A stretch of DNA of 64,000 nucleotides from Stentor coeruleus (GCA_001970955.1 MPUH01000327.1:1-64000), one strand, 5' to 3'; positions 1-10,859 are shown, numbered from the stretch's first letter. The notes: generated from the sequence alone by a model not told the origin. Translations and numbers: made by a program.

Positions 1-77
1 ATTTATCCAAACAATATTTCAAAGATGAAATTTTAGATTTTATAGATAATATGAAGAGTATCGATTTAGATTGCTGA
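1..77 (+). CDS. 3' end of a gene entering from the left (unknown)
   Basis: The frame beginning at position 3 is open for 24 codons and ends at TGA (75-77). The residues are mixed charged and hydrophobic, ending KSIDLDC, which looks like coding sequence. The other two forward frames are closed early. The start lies outside the window, so neither family nor function can be given. It would be convergent with the minus-strand gene that ends at 161. The stretch is short and could be a chance open frame. Confidence 0.4.
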   Translation, partial: LSKQYFKDEILDFIDNMKSIDLDC

Positions 78-160
78 ATAAATGTAAAAATGAATAAAAT
101 CTTCTAAGTTAATATTTTCCATACATTTTATAAAATCTCCTAATCCTTAACTATATATTC

Positions 161-1770
161 TTAGATTATCCTATCACTTCTAAAGCACCATATGCATATA
201 TAATATCCGCAGATTTCACAACTAAACACCAAGCATCTACTTGGTAATTCCATGTTACAATTTTTGCAACAAAATGCACGAGCTAACTCAGATTTAACTA
301 AATATTTTATTCCAAGCACATGCCCGCTATCATCTTTTCGAATAAAATCATTTCTTCTAATAGATTCAAGGTAATCAGCACATTGATAACAATAATCAAA
401 AAGGCAGCTCATACAGCAAAATGAACTTTTCATACTCCTACTACAAGAATTACATAAAAAGCTTCTTTGAGAATTCCATCTAAGTAAATGTCCTTTAAAA
501 CATATTAAAATCGGATCTTGAGGTATATCTAAATTGTGATATTTATAACAATTACCACATATATGATAATTACAAGTGTTGCAAGAATACCCAATCCCGG
601 TTAATGATCTGGAACAATCTTTACATCTGGTTCGACCTTTAAATGCAACTTTTATAAGACTGTGATTCAAAATGCATTTATCTTTAAGTTCAATTGGAAA
701 TACATTATATGCAGATGCGCAATTTGAACAAAGATCAAATTTGCATTCACTACAATGCCAAGATGGAGTTGATTTTGATGATCTGCACAAAAATTGCATT
801 TCCATGAAGCTATACCGGTTGAATTTCGATATTTTTCAGCAACTGTACATTTCCAGAGCAGTTCATGATTATTATCGCAAACAAATTTAGGGGATTTAAT
901 ATCTTGCTTATTTCCACACTCTTCACAAACATCAAATGCACACTGTGAGCAATGCCAACAAGGTTTAGCAAATACTTTCCCACAAAATTTACACTCCAAT
1001 TTTGAATTCCCTCTTATCAAATAGTTTTCTAAAATCACAGTATAAGACCAAAAAAGTTTGTGGTTTTTCTCACAATATAAACCTGGCTCAATCTCTTTTT
1101 TTCCTATTATTCTTTGTATATTTTTAAATTCTTCAAAAATTTCTTTATTTTCTATAGCACAACTTTTATATCTTTCTACAGACAAAACAGGAGGTTTTTC
1201 AATAATAAGAGACTTTTCCCTGGGCCTATGTTCAACTTTTTTAGTTGTGATGCACTTATCATAATTATTATCAAAAATTATCCAAGGAGTCTCAAATGAT
1301 TCTATAATAAAATTCACTGAAAAAAGATTCCATGAAGATAAGTCTTTTATAGTTTCTTGAAGATCTTGTGCTAAAATTCTTTTTATATTCCACTCATAAG
1401 TGCTTTGTGGAGAGTTGCTTAGAGTTTTTAATAAAGACTTTAGGTTTCTATGAAGGATAGAAATGTCTTTGAATATAACTTTAGCATGATCTTGTAATTC
1501 TAGAAATAGTTTATGTAATTTTGCAGATATTGATTTTTTTGTTATATCTAAGTTGATAAGTGAGTCTTTTATGAAAGATATCAAGGCTGATCTTGAGGAT
1601 TCGTTGATATTTATGGTAAGGGTTTTAAGATTGTGAGGTAGATTTGGCTCTCTGATATGAGAAGATGCACAGTTAGAACATAAATATTGAATCTGAGCTT
1701 TGCAGTGGCATTCAAACTCTGCTGCTTCAAAGCATGAACATTGAATTTTTATGATCTCAGAAGAATCCAT
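161..1770 (-). CDS. Cys-rich B-box/C1-like zinc-binding protein, one frameshift
   Basis: Starts at the ATG complementary to 1768-1770. The first ~50 residues carry a B-box-like Cys/His cluster (CSC, CHC, CSNCASSH). A helical, probably coiled-coil region follows. Then come about five repeats of a C1/ZZ-like module of the form C-x2-C-x10-C-x2-C with WHCSxC and FDxCxxC cores. The frame starting at 1770 closes at 667, while the C-terminal repeats continue in another frame that closes at 161. The switch falls inside one module near 785-800, where a TGTG dinucleotide lies; no 15- or 16-nt GT-AG intron fits there. Removing the shift gives a protein of about 536 residues with regular modules throughout. 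It is either an assembly or sequencing indel or a recently broken allele. Proteins with such modules bind zinc and often act in ubiquitin or lipid signalling; the exact role is unknown. Confidence 0.75.
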
Positions 1771-3302
1771 TAACTTTATTTTATAATAAAATCATAGTTA
1801 ATAATATACACTCAATAAATATAATTTTGTTAAGAATGTGCTATTTGATTATACAATAAAATTAAATTTCTTTAAAGATTTTGATTATAATAAATATATA
1901 ACTTGATGAAATTAGTTTGAATAAAATTATTAAGAAAATATACCTTGAAATTTTTTCAAGAATAATAAAAATAGTAAATACAACAAAATTAAACTATTCA
2001 ATAGTGACTTTATTAGTAGTAAGAGGTGAAAAATTTTATAAGGATTTCATTATAAAAAAATAAGAGTAAGTTTGAGAAAACATTTCTGATAATCAACAAG
2101 AAAAACTACGTGTTCTTTGAAGTGCTTGCCGACATAGCTCAACACGAAAATACAATTATTAAGCATAGTCTACAAATAAAAATTAAATCAGAAGACACAT
2201 TACTAGGAAAATTTAGTTGTATAAATTATAGTGCATCTGAAAATGATGATGTATGCTTTAGGGATAACAAAATTTCAAAATCTAAAAATTAATAATTTTG
2301 TTGAGAAAGTAGTGAAAGGAAAATTAACTTTTGTATAATCCTTTTAAATCTTTATAAATATACAACGCCAATGTTTTTAAAAGTTAATGGGATAAGTTTA
2401 ATAAGTAGGATTTAATATGTTCCTTATTTAATCATACTGATAAGCATATATAAAAGAAATAATATATTTTGTAAAGTTGTCATACTGAAGCATGAAAAAT
2501 ACTTTTTGTTATTATCAATACAAATTTAAAAACTACGATAAAGATATAAAATGAATATAAATCTAAAGCACATTCAATGTGCCAAATTAGCTTAAAATAT
2601 AATACTAAATATATCATCAAGTAATTGATAATAAATTAATCCAACATATAATCATTCATTAAACCAAAAATCTTATCTTATTCAAAGATCCAAGTATACA
2701 TTTTAAAGTAATATATTTATAAAAAATACTAATCATATAAAATCAAAATATAACTAATGTCTAAAACCTCTAACTTTAATCATAAATACAATGCCTTGAT
2801 TATTTCTAATTAAAAAATCACCTCAATCATATAAATTTCAACAAAATATACCAAATATCATCACTACTTTCATAATCCAACAAAACAATAATTTCTAACT
2901 ATATTTCTCATTATATTCAAATATAAAAACCACAAATCTCCTCTAGCATCAGAACCTCATAAAAAAGATCCAATATCCTCTTCATAAACTTCTAACACCC
3001 TCTCTATTCCCCCTTTACCAGCTTTTCCTCTAACCCATTTATTCTCTTCCTTTCATTCTAACTCTCCAAAACATATTCTACACATTAAATCCATCTAATC
3101 CCATACAATTTCTCATAGGCTTCAAAATTATTTGATTATCCCCTATTTTCCTATCACATTATCATTAAAACNACAATTTCTCATAGGCTTCAAAATTATT
3201 TGATTATCCCCTATTTTCCTATCACATTATCATTAAAACTTCAAAATTCCTATATCATCTATCCCTTTATATACAATATTCCTATGAGTGTATGATTAAC
3301 CA
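1771..3302. other. Intergenic, 1.5 kb, no supported gene
   Basis: Very AT-rich spacer between two minus-strand genes. Positions 2600-3300 are C-rich and G-poor on the plus strand, as expected for the 3' flank of the minus-strand eIF1A gene. A weak 60-codon plus frame lacking an ATG (2110-2292) is not supported. An assembly join with N lies at 3172. Confidence 0.6.
3105..3239. repeat. Unmerged contig overlap around N3172
   Basis: 67 bp at 3105-3171 are repeated identically at 3173-3239, with a single N between. This is the signature of two overlapping contig ends joined without merging. Confidence 0.9.
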
Positions 3303-3749
3303 TTAAATGTTTTTGATATCGTCACTGCTACTTGAATCCGATTCCTCATTATTGCCCATTCGCTGGAACACAATTTCTCCATTCATATCCTCCTCCGTGT
3401 CATCTACTTTGATAGAATCTGGGATTTCCTTATACTCTTTCAAAGATCGGACTTCGTCTGGAGTATATTTCATTATCACATCAGCTTTTTCATCTTGATA
3501 GTCTCTGAGACCAATCAAAATAATATCATCAGTGTTAATCCATACTCTTCTCTTCATTTGACCTCTTATATGGCATTGACGCTTTTGCCCATCGAAACAG
3601 TAAGCTTCTAAACGACCGTTGCCAAGCATTCTAGTAACCTGAGCATACTCTTGTCCATCTTCCTTAAAGACAAGCTCTCTTTTGTTGTGCTCCGGGTCAA
3701 TATTCTTACCTCGGCGCTTATTCTTGCCTCCCTTTCCTTTCTTGGGCAT
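3303..3749 (-). CDS. EIF1A: Translation initiation factor eIF1A
   Basis: 148 residues, the usual family length. It has the basic N-terminal tail ([15 protein letters not shown]), the OB-fold core with the conserved stretch [20 protein letters not shown] followed by [10 protein letters not shown], then RCHIRG-type and [18 protein letters not shown] motifs, and an acidic Ser/Asp-rich C-terminal tail. eIF1A binds the A site of the 40S subunit and, with eIF1, promotes scanning and start-codon selection. The ATG is complementary to 3747-3749 and the stop is at 3303-3305. It is an intronless single gene, transcribed in the same direction as the CEP44 gene whose 3' end is only 45 bp upstream. Identification is secure. 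Confidence 0.96.
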   Translation of the reverse strand: MPKKGKGGKNKRRGKNIDPEHNKRELVFKEDGQEYAQVTRMLGNGRLEAYCFDGQKRQCHIRGQMKRRVWINTDDIILIGLRDYQDEKADVIMKYTPDEVRSLKEYKEIPDSIKVDDTEEDMNGEIVFQRMGNNEESDSSSSDDIKNI

Positions 3750-3794
3750 ATTTATAAACCATTTACACTTATAGCAAAAAATATTAAAAATCTT

Positions 3795-4706
3795 TTAAGG
3801 GTCTTCTATTCGGTCCATATAAGCTCTGTAGTTTATATTACTTGATGGTAAACCAAGCTTTGATAATAATCCTTCTTCTTGATATGTTTTTTCATTTCTC
3901 CCTTGTGTTTCTTTTTTCTCATAACCTTCCAGAACTTTTACTTTACCATTAAGCAATTGTAATAATGCGGTTTGACTTTCAAGTTTTTTATCTATTTTTT
4001 TAATAGACTCATCTTGTTGAAATAGTTTTTCTTTTAGTTTTCTGTTTTCCTCAATAACTTCTGAGATTATATTGTATATGCCATCTAAAGTTTTGTTTTT
4101 ATCTAAACTTTTCAGTTGATTTTCTTCTTTTTGGATGTCGATAAAATCAGGCTCATTTGGTTTGCTTTGAAGGATATTGTTTCTTTTTAATATATCAGAA
4201 TAATCTTGTAATATTTCTTCAGGATCTCTATATAATTTATTCATAGGTTTTGGTGGGGTTTGTATTTTTATGTTTTCTTCTTCTATTGAACGATATGGAG
4301 ATTTTGATTTTCGTTCTTCAACTTGTTGATATCTTTGAAGTTCTGCAGCTTTTTTTTTGACTATTTCAATTATTTGAATTAACATTATCAGTTTACGCTC
4401 GGCAAAGCCTGAAGATAGGAATTGACCTATTTTTAGCACAGGCTGATAGTTAAATTTATGCCGCATTAGCTTGAAGACTGATTCCATAAACCCGAAATCA
4501 TTTTTGCTCATTAGGTCAAATCCTTGATCAATGATGTATTCTGCAAAGACTTTTGAATATGATAGAAGAAGATAGTGGATTATTGGTAGCATGCTTGATG
4601 CTTCACCTTCTATAAGACTTTTGAAGTCTATTGGATCTGTGTATTTTATTGCCCTGAGTTCAGCTCTGAGCTTTTCTCGGTGGTTATTGATATCTCCTAT
4701 TGACAT
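3795..4706 (-). CDS. CEP44: Centrosomal protein CEP44
   Basis: 303 residues. The N-terminal ~130 residues match the CEP44 domain: MSIGDINNHREKLRAELRAI aligns with the start of vertebrate CEP44, followed by an LPIIHYLLLSYS segment, a KNDFGFMESVFKLMRHKFNY segment and QFLSSGFAERK. The C-terminal half is charged and predicted coiled coil, with heptads around residues 210-265. CEP44 sits at the proximal centriole lumen and supports centriole-to-centrosome conversion and triplet integrity, fitting a cell with thousands of basal bodies. I chose the ATG complementary to 4704-4706. The frame is open further upstream to 4748 but contains no other ATG, and the human protein begins at the equivalent Met. 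Confidence 0.88.
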   Translation of the reverse strand: MSIGDINNHREKLRAELRAIKYTDPIDFKSLIEGEASSMLPIIHYLLLSYSKVFAEYIIDQGFDLMSKNDFGFMESVFKLMRHKFNYQPVLKIGQFLSSGFAERKLIMLIQIIEIVKKKAAELQRYQQVEERKSKSPYRSIEEENIKIQTPPKPMNKLYRDPEEILQDYSDILKRNNILQSKPNEPDFIDIQKEENQLKSLDKNKTLDGIYNIISEVIEENRKLKEKLFQQDESIKKIDKKLESQTALLQLLNGKVKVLEGYEKKETQGRNEKTYQEEGLLSKLGLPSSNINYRAYMDRIEDP

Positions 4707-5616
4707 ATTTGAAAGATTATTAGTTTTTGTTTGAAGAGTTTGAAACAATCAGAGAATGAAAGAAAACTTAAATTGTTGTTTAAAAGTCAAATGAATTAAG
4801 TGCTTTAGATGCAGAATAGAGATTGAAAATTTTGTTAATTTTTAGATGATTTTTTTTATTTTTTTTTAAGTAATTAGTTTATGATATGCATTTTTATAAT
4901 AATTTTCAAGGTATTTGCTAGGAATTTAAGGCAAATATATTGGATTCTGTAAATTAAAGTATAATGAGTTTTATATTATTTCAAGAACTTTTCTAATTAG
5001 TATTTCCTAGTCTGATTTTGTATATTTTTTCAACTAATATAAATATTTACTCCAAAGCATCATCCTTTCTTAATTTTAAACCTCCAAATAAGCATTTAAA
5101 TTTGATTTCTCTTGATCCTTAGCAAATCTCAACCTTTATATAGCATTATAAAAATCTGTATATACCCAAATAATCATTATCATTCTATATGTAATTGCCA
5201 CCCAATGCCTGAAACTAGTCCAAAAATGTTTTTTTAAGCTTAATCAGTTAATTTATATAAAAAGCCTATTTTATCATTATTATATTATACATTTCATAGT
5301 TCTGATACTACTTCTATTATGATTTCTGGCTTAATGTAAAAATATGATTGAAATCATGTTATAACTTAAAGGATAATAAAAATTTTCTTGTGAATTTTAT
5401 AATTAAATGTGTCCTGGAAATCCTCTAATTTCAAATCAAGGCTCAAATCGAAAACTCACAATTTCACTCATCACGCTTTTCTATAAAAGTCTTTTAAATC
5501 ACAATTAAAATCCATCCTTTAATCAACACAAAAAATCTTTCAAAACAGTTAAAAAAACGATTTTAATAATCCCATTTTTTCAAACATATATTCTTCTCCA
5601 CCTTTTATATATATAA
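4707..5616. other. Divergent intergenic region, no gene seen
   Basis: Spacer between CEP44 (minus) and the tetraspan gene (plus), so both promoters should lie here. The part next to the plus gene (5040-5610) is C-rich and G-poor. No clear TATA box or RNA gene is recognised. Confidence 0.5.
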
Positions 5617-6498
5617 ATGTACTATCAAGGATCATCTTCTCCTAACCCAAATCACGTTAACGCTCAAAATTACAACAATGCTAATTATCAGCCTAATCCT
5701 CAGCCAGTTTACAATCAGCCAAATGCATTTAATCCTCAGCCTGGTAACCCTGTTTATATTTCTCAGCCTGTTTACAATCAGCAGCCTGTTTACAACCCAC
5801 AGCCTGTTTATTATGCTCAGCCAGGTTCTAATATTCCTATTCAACAACCTCTTGTTAATCCTCCAATAAATCGACCATTCGGTTTATTTGTTAGAAACAA
5901 CAGTGGGGTTATTTTACTTGGTTGCTGGACCATAACAGAAATCATCTTCATTTTTATTGTCCTGTTTTCTTCATGGTTTGGATATTGTTATTGGGAGTTT
6001 GGATTGACAAATAAACAGAAAAATGTGGATTCAGGTAAAAATTATGGGAATAATGAAGATAGTATTGCTGACTTTTATGATCATATTTGCCCTGATAGCC
6101 CTTATCCTGAATGTCCACATTTGTGCACTAGTTTAAAGAATGTTAGGTATTCTGGAGTAATTATTTATTCATTCTCATCAGCATGCTTAGCACTTTCTAT
6201 TATAACTTTTGTCATAGCCTATTTGAGATATAGAAATCCCAATATCAAGTTTCCAAAATTTTTGCTTGTAGCTATGAACTGTGGCTCTTTTGCTTTATAT
6301 TTGGTTGGATATATTGTTTATTATACAACTTCCAAGTTTAAAGAAAATTTTAAAAATCCAGAAAGTCATCACAACATTGACGATCCAAATACCTTTTATT
6401 GGTCTTGGGGGCTTGTTTTATCAATTATTATTATTGGAGTACAATTCTTCAAGATGATAAGTTCAAGAGTAACAATAGAAAATCTTTATGTTACTTAG
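5617..6498 (+). CDS. Tetraspan membrane protein with QPVYN-repeat N-terminus
   Basis: 293 residues. Residues 1-85 are rich in Pro, Gln, Asn and Tyr and contain repeated QPVYNQP/QPVYNPQ units, encoded by a short imperfect DNA repeat (about 5700-5820). Four hydrophobic segments follow: around GVILLGCWTITEIIFIFIVLF, VIIYSFSSACLALSIITFVI, FLLVAMNCGSFALYLVGYIV and WSWGLVLSIIIIGVQFF. The first extracellular loop has several Cys (CPDSPYPECPHLC). This layout resembles claudin/tetraspan-like four-helix proteins with a cytosolic low-complexity tail, but no family motif is decisive. It probably sits in the plasma membrane or cortical alveoli. Intronless; the ATG lies just after the AT-rich leader TATATATAAATG. 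Confidence 0.75.
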   Translation: MYYQGSSSPNPNHVNAQNYNNANYQPNPQPVYNQPNAFNPQPGNPVYISQPVYNQQPVYNPQPVYYAQPGSNIPIQQPLVNPPINRPFGLFVRNNSGVILLGCWTITEIIFIFIVLFSSWFGYCYWEFGLTNKQKNVDSGKNYGNNEDSIADFYDHICPDSPYPECPHLCTSLKNVRYSGVIIYSFSSACLALSIITFVIAYLRYRNPNIKFPKFLLVAMNCGSFALYLVGYIVYYTTSKFKENFKNPESHHNIDDPNTFYWSWGLVLSIIIIGVQFFKMISSRVTIENLYVT

Positions 6499-6934
6499 TT
6501 AATTTCTTTCTAGTAAATTCATTATGATATATATGTATAAATAAATAGCCAAAAAACAATGAGTTTATTAATTTAAATACAAAATTCAGATTATCATTAT
6601 GATATATATGCATAAATAAATAGCNTATAAATAAATAGCCAAAAACAATGAGTTTATTAATTTAAATACAAAATTCAGATTATCATTATGAACTATGTAT
6701 GCATAACTTTAAGTTCCAAAATATTTTTACTATGATTTAAACTCTACACCTTTTCTTTTCCTTCCTATAAACATTCCTTTAATTAATAATTCTAATTATC
6801 TCCTCAAAAATTCACAAGAAATTCCCTATATACAATCTCTATCCATCTTGAGTCAGCCTTCTATATAATCTTAAAATTTATCACTAATTAAATCCTAGGT
6901 AAAAATCAATTAAAAAAATATTACCCAAGCAATT
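6499..6934. other. Convergent intergenic region with assembly join
   Basis: Spacer between the 3' ends of the tetraspan gene and the coiled-coil gene. It holds the duplicated overlap around N6625 and nothing else recognisable. Confidence 0.55.
6536..6690. repeat. Unmerged contig overlap around N6625
   Basis: The segment starting TATAAATAAATAGCC at 6536 recurs directly after N6625. The copies differ in one homopolymer (six versus five A), so they are alleles or carry a sequencing difference. Confidence 0.85.
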
Positions 6935-8251
6935 CTATGTAGGGGTAATAAGCTGTTTCTTCTGCGAACGGTTTACCCAAGAAAATTTGGCGTTTTTTTT
7001 ATAAAGTTTTCTTATATAAATCGAACTTAACTGTTTTTCAATCCACTCATACCATTTATGAAAAGGCACATCTTCTTTTAATGCTTTCTCATAAAGTTTC
7101 TGAGGAGATACTGAGCATATACTATCCATATAAGGTGAATTCATTTTCAATACTTGAGTCGCTAAGAAAAAATATTCTTCTGGTGCAGGTCTTCTAAAAC
7201 TTTTCTTAGAAGTAACCCCAATATGGTTAGTTACTAAAGAAAAAAGTTTAGAATAAGATTGAATACTTGTAAATCTTGTTGATGGGTTTATTGAATGATG
7301 TGATTTCATAAAAAATGCATCTTCTAAATAATCTTCATGTTGGTTTTGTATTAATAATGGATCTTCATGATGATCTAAAAGGGAAAGCTCAGAAAATAAA
7401 CTTAGATTGTCATGGGCATGAAAAGTTTCTTGAGGTTTTTTTTGTTCGAGTATTAATAATTCTTCTTCAAGTCTTTCACTAAAAAGCTTAATTCGTTGAT
7501 AGTTTGCGTTTGCTAGTTTGGATGATTCATCTGATGCTTCTTTGAGGTCTTGAGTTTGTTTAAGTTTTTCTTCAAGAGATGTGAATTGTTTTTTAAGTGA
7601 CTCATGTTTATCTTCAAGTTTTTGGTATTGCAATTCTAATATGTTTTTTTCATCTTTGCACTTTTGTAGCTCTGTTTCTTTTCTTTTAAGTGCTTCTTCG
7701 GTTCTTTTATAATTTCTTTCGATGTCATTCTTTTTGTTTTCTATGACTTGCATTTGTGAAACGAAGTCTTTTTTCATCTCATCAAGTTCTCTTTCTGAGT
7801 TGCTACCGAATTGATATTTTTTTTCTCTTAGTAATATCTGAATTTCTTGTGAATGAATAAGTAAACTTTCCTCAGCATGTATCAAAGCTGATTTTAGATC
7901 TTCTGATTTTTTTTCAACAGTTTCGAGAGACTCAGATAGAGTTTTTACTTCAATAGTTAAATGATGCGATTTCTCTTTTGCTTGGAGAACTTTTTGCTTA
8001 TATCTCTGCATTTTGCATTGTAAAATTTCTGTATTATCAAGAAGCATTAAAGCTATTCCAACAGCAGCTTGTAGCTCTTTTTCTCTATTACTGAGCTCAG
8101 TGATTACATCGTTTAGTTCTTCTAAAGGAGTTGCCTTATGCCATCGATTTTTTGCTCGTTTTTCAAGAAAAGTTTCATCTAACTCTCGTGATAATGAGTT
8201 TAACAAACCTCTTAACTTGGATGTATCGGATAATGATTCCATTTGTTTCAT
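6935..8251 (-). CDS. Long coiled-coil protein, possible motor adaptor
   Basis: 438 residues, ATG complementary to 8249-8251. Residues ~20-265 are almost continuous coiled coil rich in Glu, Lys and Leu. Near residues 60-75 the segment ELQAAVGIALMLLD resembles a degenerate CC1 box, the short helix by which BICD/HAP1/Spindly-type adaptors bind dynein light intermediate chain; the canonical AAxxG is here QAAVG. The C-terminal ~110 residues look globular, with conserved-looking aromatic patches (PEEYFFLATQVLKM, KWYEWIEKQLSS). It could be a dynein adaptor, a centriolar or striated-fibre protein, or an unrelated coiled coil. The adaptor idea is inference from one short motif. No intron is apparent. 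Confidence 0.7.
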   Translation of the reverse strand: MKQMESLSDTSKLRGLLNSLSRELDETFLEKRAKNRWHKATPLEELNDVITELSNREKELQAAVGIALMLLDNTEILQCKMQRYKQKVLQAKEKSHHLTIEVKTLSESLETVEKKSEDLKSALIHAEESLLIHSQEIQILLREKKYQFGSNSERELDEMKKDFVSQMQVIENKKNDIERNYKRTEEALKRKETELQKCKDEKNILELQYQKLEDKHESLKKQFTSLEEKLKQTQDLKEASDESSKLANANYQRIKLFSERLEEELLILEQKKPQETFHAHDNLSLFSELSLLDHHEDPLLIQNQHEDYLEDAFFMKSHHSINPSTRFTSIQSYSKLFSLVTNHIGVTSKKSFRRPAPEEYFFLATQVLKMNSPYMDSICSVSPQKLYEKALKEDVPFHKWYEWIEKQLSSIYIRKLYKKNAKFSWVNRSQKKQLITPT

Positions 8252-8577
8252 TTTTTATCAAATGCTTATCGTATTAATCTTAAATATTACCAGAAGCTAT
8301 TTACATGAAAAAATATGATAAACTTCAAGTAATAATCGTAATTTGATTTTATAGGAAATATTTCTTAGGTCTACCAAACAAAAAAATGAATTAAAAATTA
8401 AATTACCTTCTTCTAGCTTGAAAGTTATTATGATTACTTTTAACTCTAATTTTGAAAAACTGCTAATAATATAAAAACTAATTTACTTACAACATCAATA
8501 AACACAATTTTCACATAATCATTTGTTTACATTAACCACACAGATTATACCTTTGAGAATTTACTTTATAGTTTACA
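8252..8577. other. Intergenic, 0.3 kb, nothing recognised
   Basis: AT-rich spacer between two minus-strand genes; holds the promoter of the coiled-coil gene and the 3' end of the next one. No RNA gene or repeat seen. Confidence 0.5.
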
Positions 8578-9135
8578 TCATTTTTTACTATGAACTAACG
8601 TTTTCCTTTTTTTGCTAATGATCACCTTTGTCAAAGCTCCAAGTTTTTGATGCAAATTTGGGGGGAAAATACTCCTATCTATCCTCTTGTTTTTACTTCT
8701 AGCTAATGTAGCAGATGTTCCGGTTATTCTTAAATCATCTCTTTTATCATTTTCCTCAGAAAAAATCCTTTCAAAATTCGATCTGTGGTAAACTCGCAAT
8801 GGTGTCAATCTGTGATTACTTGTAAGGTTTTCTATGCTATCATGATAAAATAGCTCAGCGAATTTTTCTGATATCAATTGGAAATCTGGATCTTTATTGT
8901 AATTTTGATCTTGAAATTGTTTGTTCCTAGAAGGAGAAAGCTGTCTTGATATAGACAGAATTGAATCATCATTAAAATCATCAATTACTTGTGAACGAGG
9001 TCTTTTGACTCTGACTATAAGTTTCTGTCTAGGTTTTATATATTGCAAACCTTCCAGTTTATCGAAAATCGGGCTTCTTCTTTTGATACTGTGATCCCTG
9101 TTTAGGATAAATTTTAGTCCGATTGCCTTTTCCAT
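8578..9135 (-). CDS. Unknown basic protein, 185 aa
   Basis: I do not recognise the family. The ATG is complementary to 9133-9135 and the stop is TGA (8578-8580), one of the genes showing that TGA is a stop here. The protein is basic (many Lys/Arg) and mostly polar, with a low-complexity Ser/Arg-rich middle (RQLSPSRNK), and it ends in KKRKTLVHSKK. No signal peptide, transmembrane segment or catalytic motif is visible. Such short basic proteins are often cytoskeletal or microtubule-associated in ciliates, but that is only a possibility. It lies between two coiled-coil genes on the same strand. Codon use matches its neighbours, supporting a real gene. Confidence 0.65.
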   Translation of the reverse strand: MEKAIGLKFILNRDHSIKRRSPIFDKLEGLQYIKPRQKLIVRVKRPRSQVIDDFNDDSILSISRQLSPSRNKQFQDQNYNKDPDFQLISEKFAELFYHDSIENLTSNHRLTPLRVYHRSNFERIFSEENDKRDDLRITGTSATLARSKNKRIDRSIFPPNLHQKLGALTKVIISKKRKTLVHSKK

Positions 9136-9600
9136 ATTAAGTGTTGTAATATTTCTAATTCCAAATCATGATGGTGAATATTTTTATGATATTTACTAGC
9201 TTAAGGTAAAAACCATTAATTTATATGAATAGCATTATTATATATTAAGAATTTTCTATAATAAAGAATCAAGATATTTCTTCCATCTATTTCATGCACA
9301 GTGGTTTCAATGGAGAAGTCATAAAAATTATATAAAAATAAATGCAGATTTTATATTAGCCTTTAGTCTCAATTGATTTCATTCGTTTTAAAATTCTATA
9401 TTATCTATTAAGAAAATTGACTCTATAACTTTAATTTACGATAATTTCAAAAAATTGCTGAAAAACTGAAAATTGATATTTATTTTAAGAAAAAAGACGT
9501 CTTATATTTATTTAATTTATACTCATTATAACTGTCTACAATTTTGATATAGTCTTAATAATTCAAAAAAATCCTTCTTCACATCTAAAAATTAAAATAA
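9136..9600. other. Intergenic, 0.47 kb, nothing recognised
   Basis: AT-rich spacer between two minus-strand genes. No ORF, RNA gene or repeat is supported. Confidence 0.5.
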
Positions 9601-10674
9601 TTATAATGAACTTATGCCTAAAGATCGTTGCATTAGTTCTCTAACCCTAGTTACTATGCGTACTTTTTCTTCAGATAAAATTTCTTTAGACTTATTTCTA
9701 AAGCATAATACAAGCCTATCATCTTTTGTATGATGTTCATATACATCGTCAACCTCTTTCACAAAAATAGTATCACATTTCCCTTTGTATTGCAATTCAA
9801 TAACATATTCTCCTTTATTGTCTTTCTTCAATACTAAAACCCCTTGGCATTTTATCATAAGACTAAAAATCTTAACATTAAATTCTTGATGAAAAGTATT
9901 TGCGTCTAAAAGATCAGATTTATATTTGAGTAGTTGTTTTGCTAAATTTAATTCTAAGGCTTCATGAGATTTTATGCTTTCAATAATTCTGTTTTCTAAT
10001 TCAGTTTTAGTTTTAATGAACTCTTTTAAGTTATCAACGTCTTGTTTCATTCTTTTATTTGCACGAGTTATACGGTTTGTATCTTCATCAATTTCTGAGT
10101 TTTTTTCAGAGGCTCTGGTTTTATTTTTCGATATTTCTAAGTTTTCTTCTGTTAATATATCGATTTTCTTCATGATTCTCTTATTTTCTTTTGTAAATGT
10201 GTTGTTTATTTCTATTGATTCCTCATCATTTTTTTTAAGTTTTTTGGTAAATATTTCTAAGTCTCTAATTAGCAGTTACTGTTTAAGATTCTTAGCTTTT
10301 TCTTCATCTTCTTTATTTTCTCTAGTTAATGTTAGGTATTCATCTTTGAGTTTTTCATTTTGTTGCTCTAAAGCTTGGATACTCCTAGCTGAGGCTGATT
10401 GTTTTTGTGAAACAGGTTTAGCTTTAGGAAGACTTTTCAGTTTATCTTTAACTTTTACTAACTCCTCATCAATTTCTTGTTGTTTTTCTGTGAGGGTTTT
10501 AATGTGGCTTATCTGAATATTAGATACTTTTTTTTCTATCTCTAAATCCATAGCACTAAGTCGGGCTTTTGTTGATTCTAAACTACTAGCGATCTCTTTC
10601 TTTTGATCTCTTTCCGTAACTAGAGCTTTTTTCAGGATATTCAGAGTTTTCTTTAATTCTTCAACAGTTTTCAT
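9601..10674 (-). CDS. Coiled-coil protein with conserved-looking C-terminal domain, two exons
   Basis: 352 residues after removing one 15-nt intron (10265-10279). The ATG is complementary to 10672-10674. Unspliced, the frame stops inside the intron; spliced, it reads NLKQ then DLEIFTKKL without a break. Residues ~1-240 are coiled coil with a short Ala/Ser/Gln-rich break (PKAKPVSQKQSASARS). The last ~100 residues form a non-coiled domain rich in beta-type sequence (VLVLKKDNKGEYVIELQYKG, IFVKEVDDVYEHH, LVLCFRNKSKE). I do not recognise the family. The plus-strand frame of 180 codons overlying this gene is its antisense shadow. Confidence 0.75.
10265..10279 (-). other. 15-nt intron of the coiled-coil gene
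   Basis: Sense sequence GTAACTGCTAATTAG: GT-AG ends, 15 nt, A at position 10, and it contains the in-frame TAA that would otherwise end the first exon. Confidence 0.88.
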
Positions 10675-10859
10675 ATATATTTCAACTAGTCTATTAGTAA
10701 TTTTGATAAAATATTTATCCTAGAAAATGTATATTCTGATAAATAAATCACATTAGCTTCATAAAATCTCTAACCAGTTAATTTAATTATAATCATACAA
10801 AATTAAAACTAATTTAAAACCTTTAACACCTTTAAAATAAAATTTATAACAACTCCAGC

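Noticed and set aside
2110-2292. A 60-codon plus-strand open frame with coding-like composition
   Set aside because: No ATG (begins GTG), no family similarity, isolated in a 1.5-kb spacer; kept only as a remark.
4707-4748. Longer N-terminus for CEP44
   Set aside because: The extra frame has no ATG, and the internal Met aligns with the start of vertebrate CEP44.
5632-5847. Minus-strand open frame rich in Arg, Leu and Val
   Set aside because: Shadow of the QPVYN repeats of the tetraspan gene.
9974-10516. 180-codon plus-strand open frame
   Set aside because: Antisense to the coiled-coil gene and rich in Ser/Phe/Leu as expected of a shadow of Lys/Glu-rich coding.
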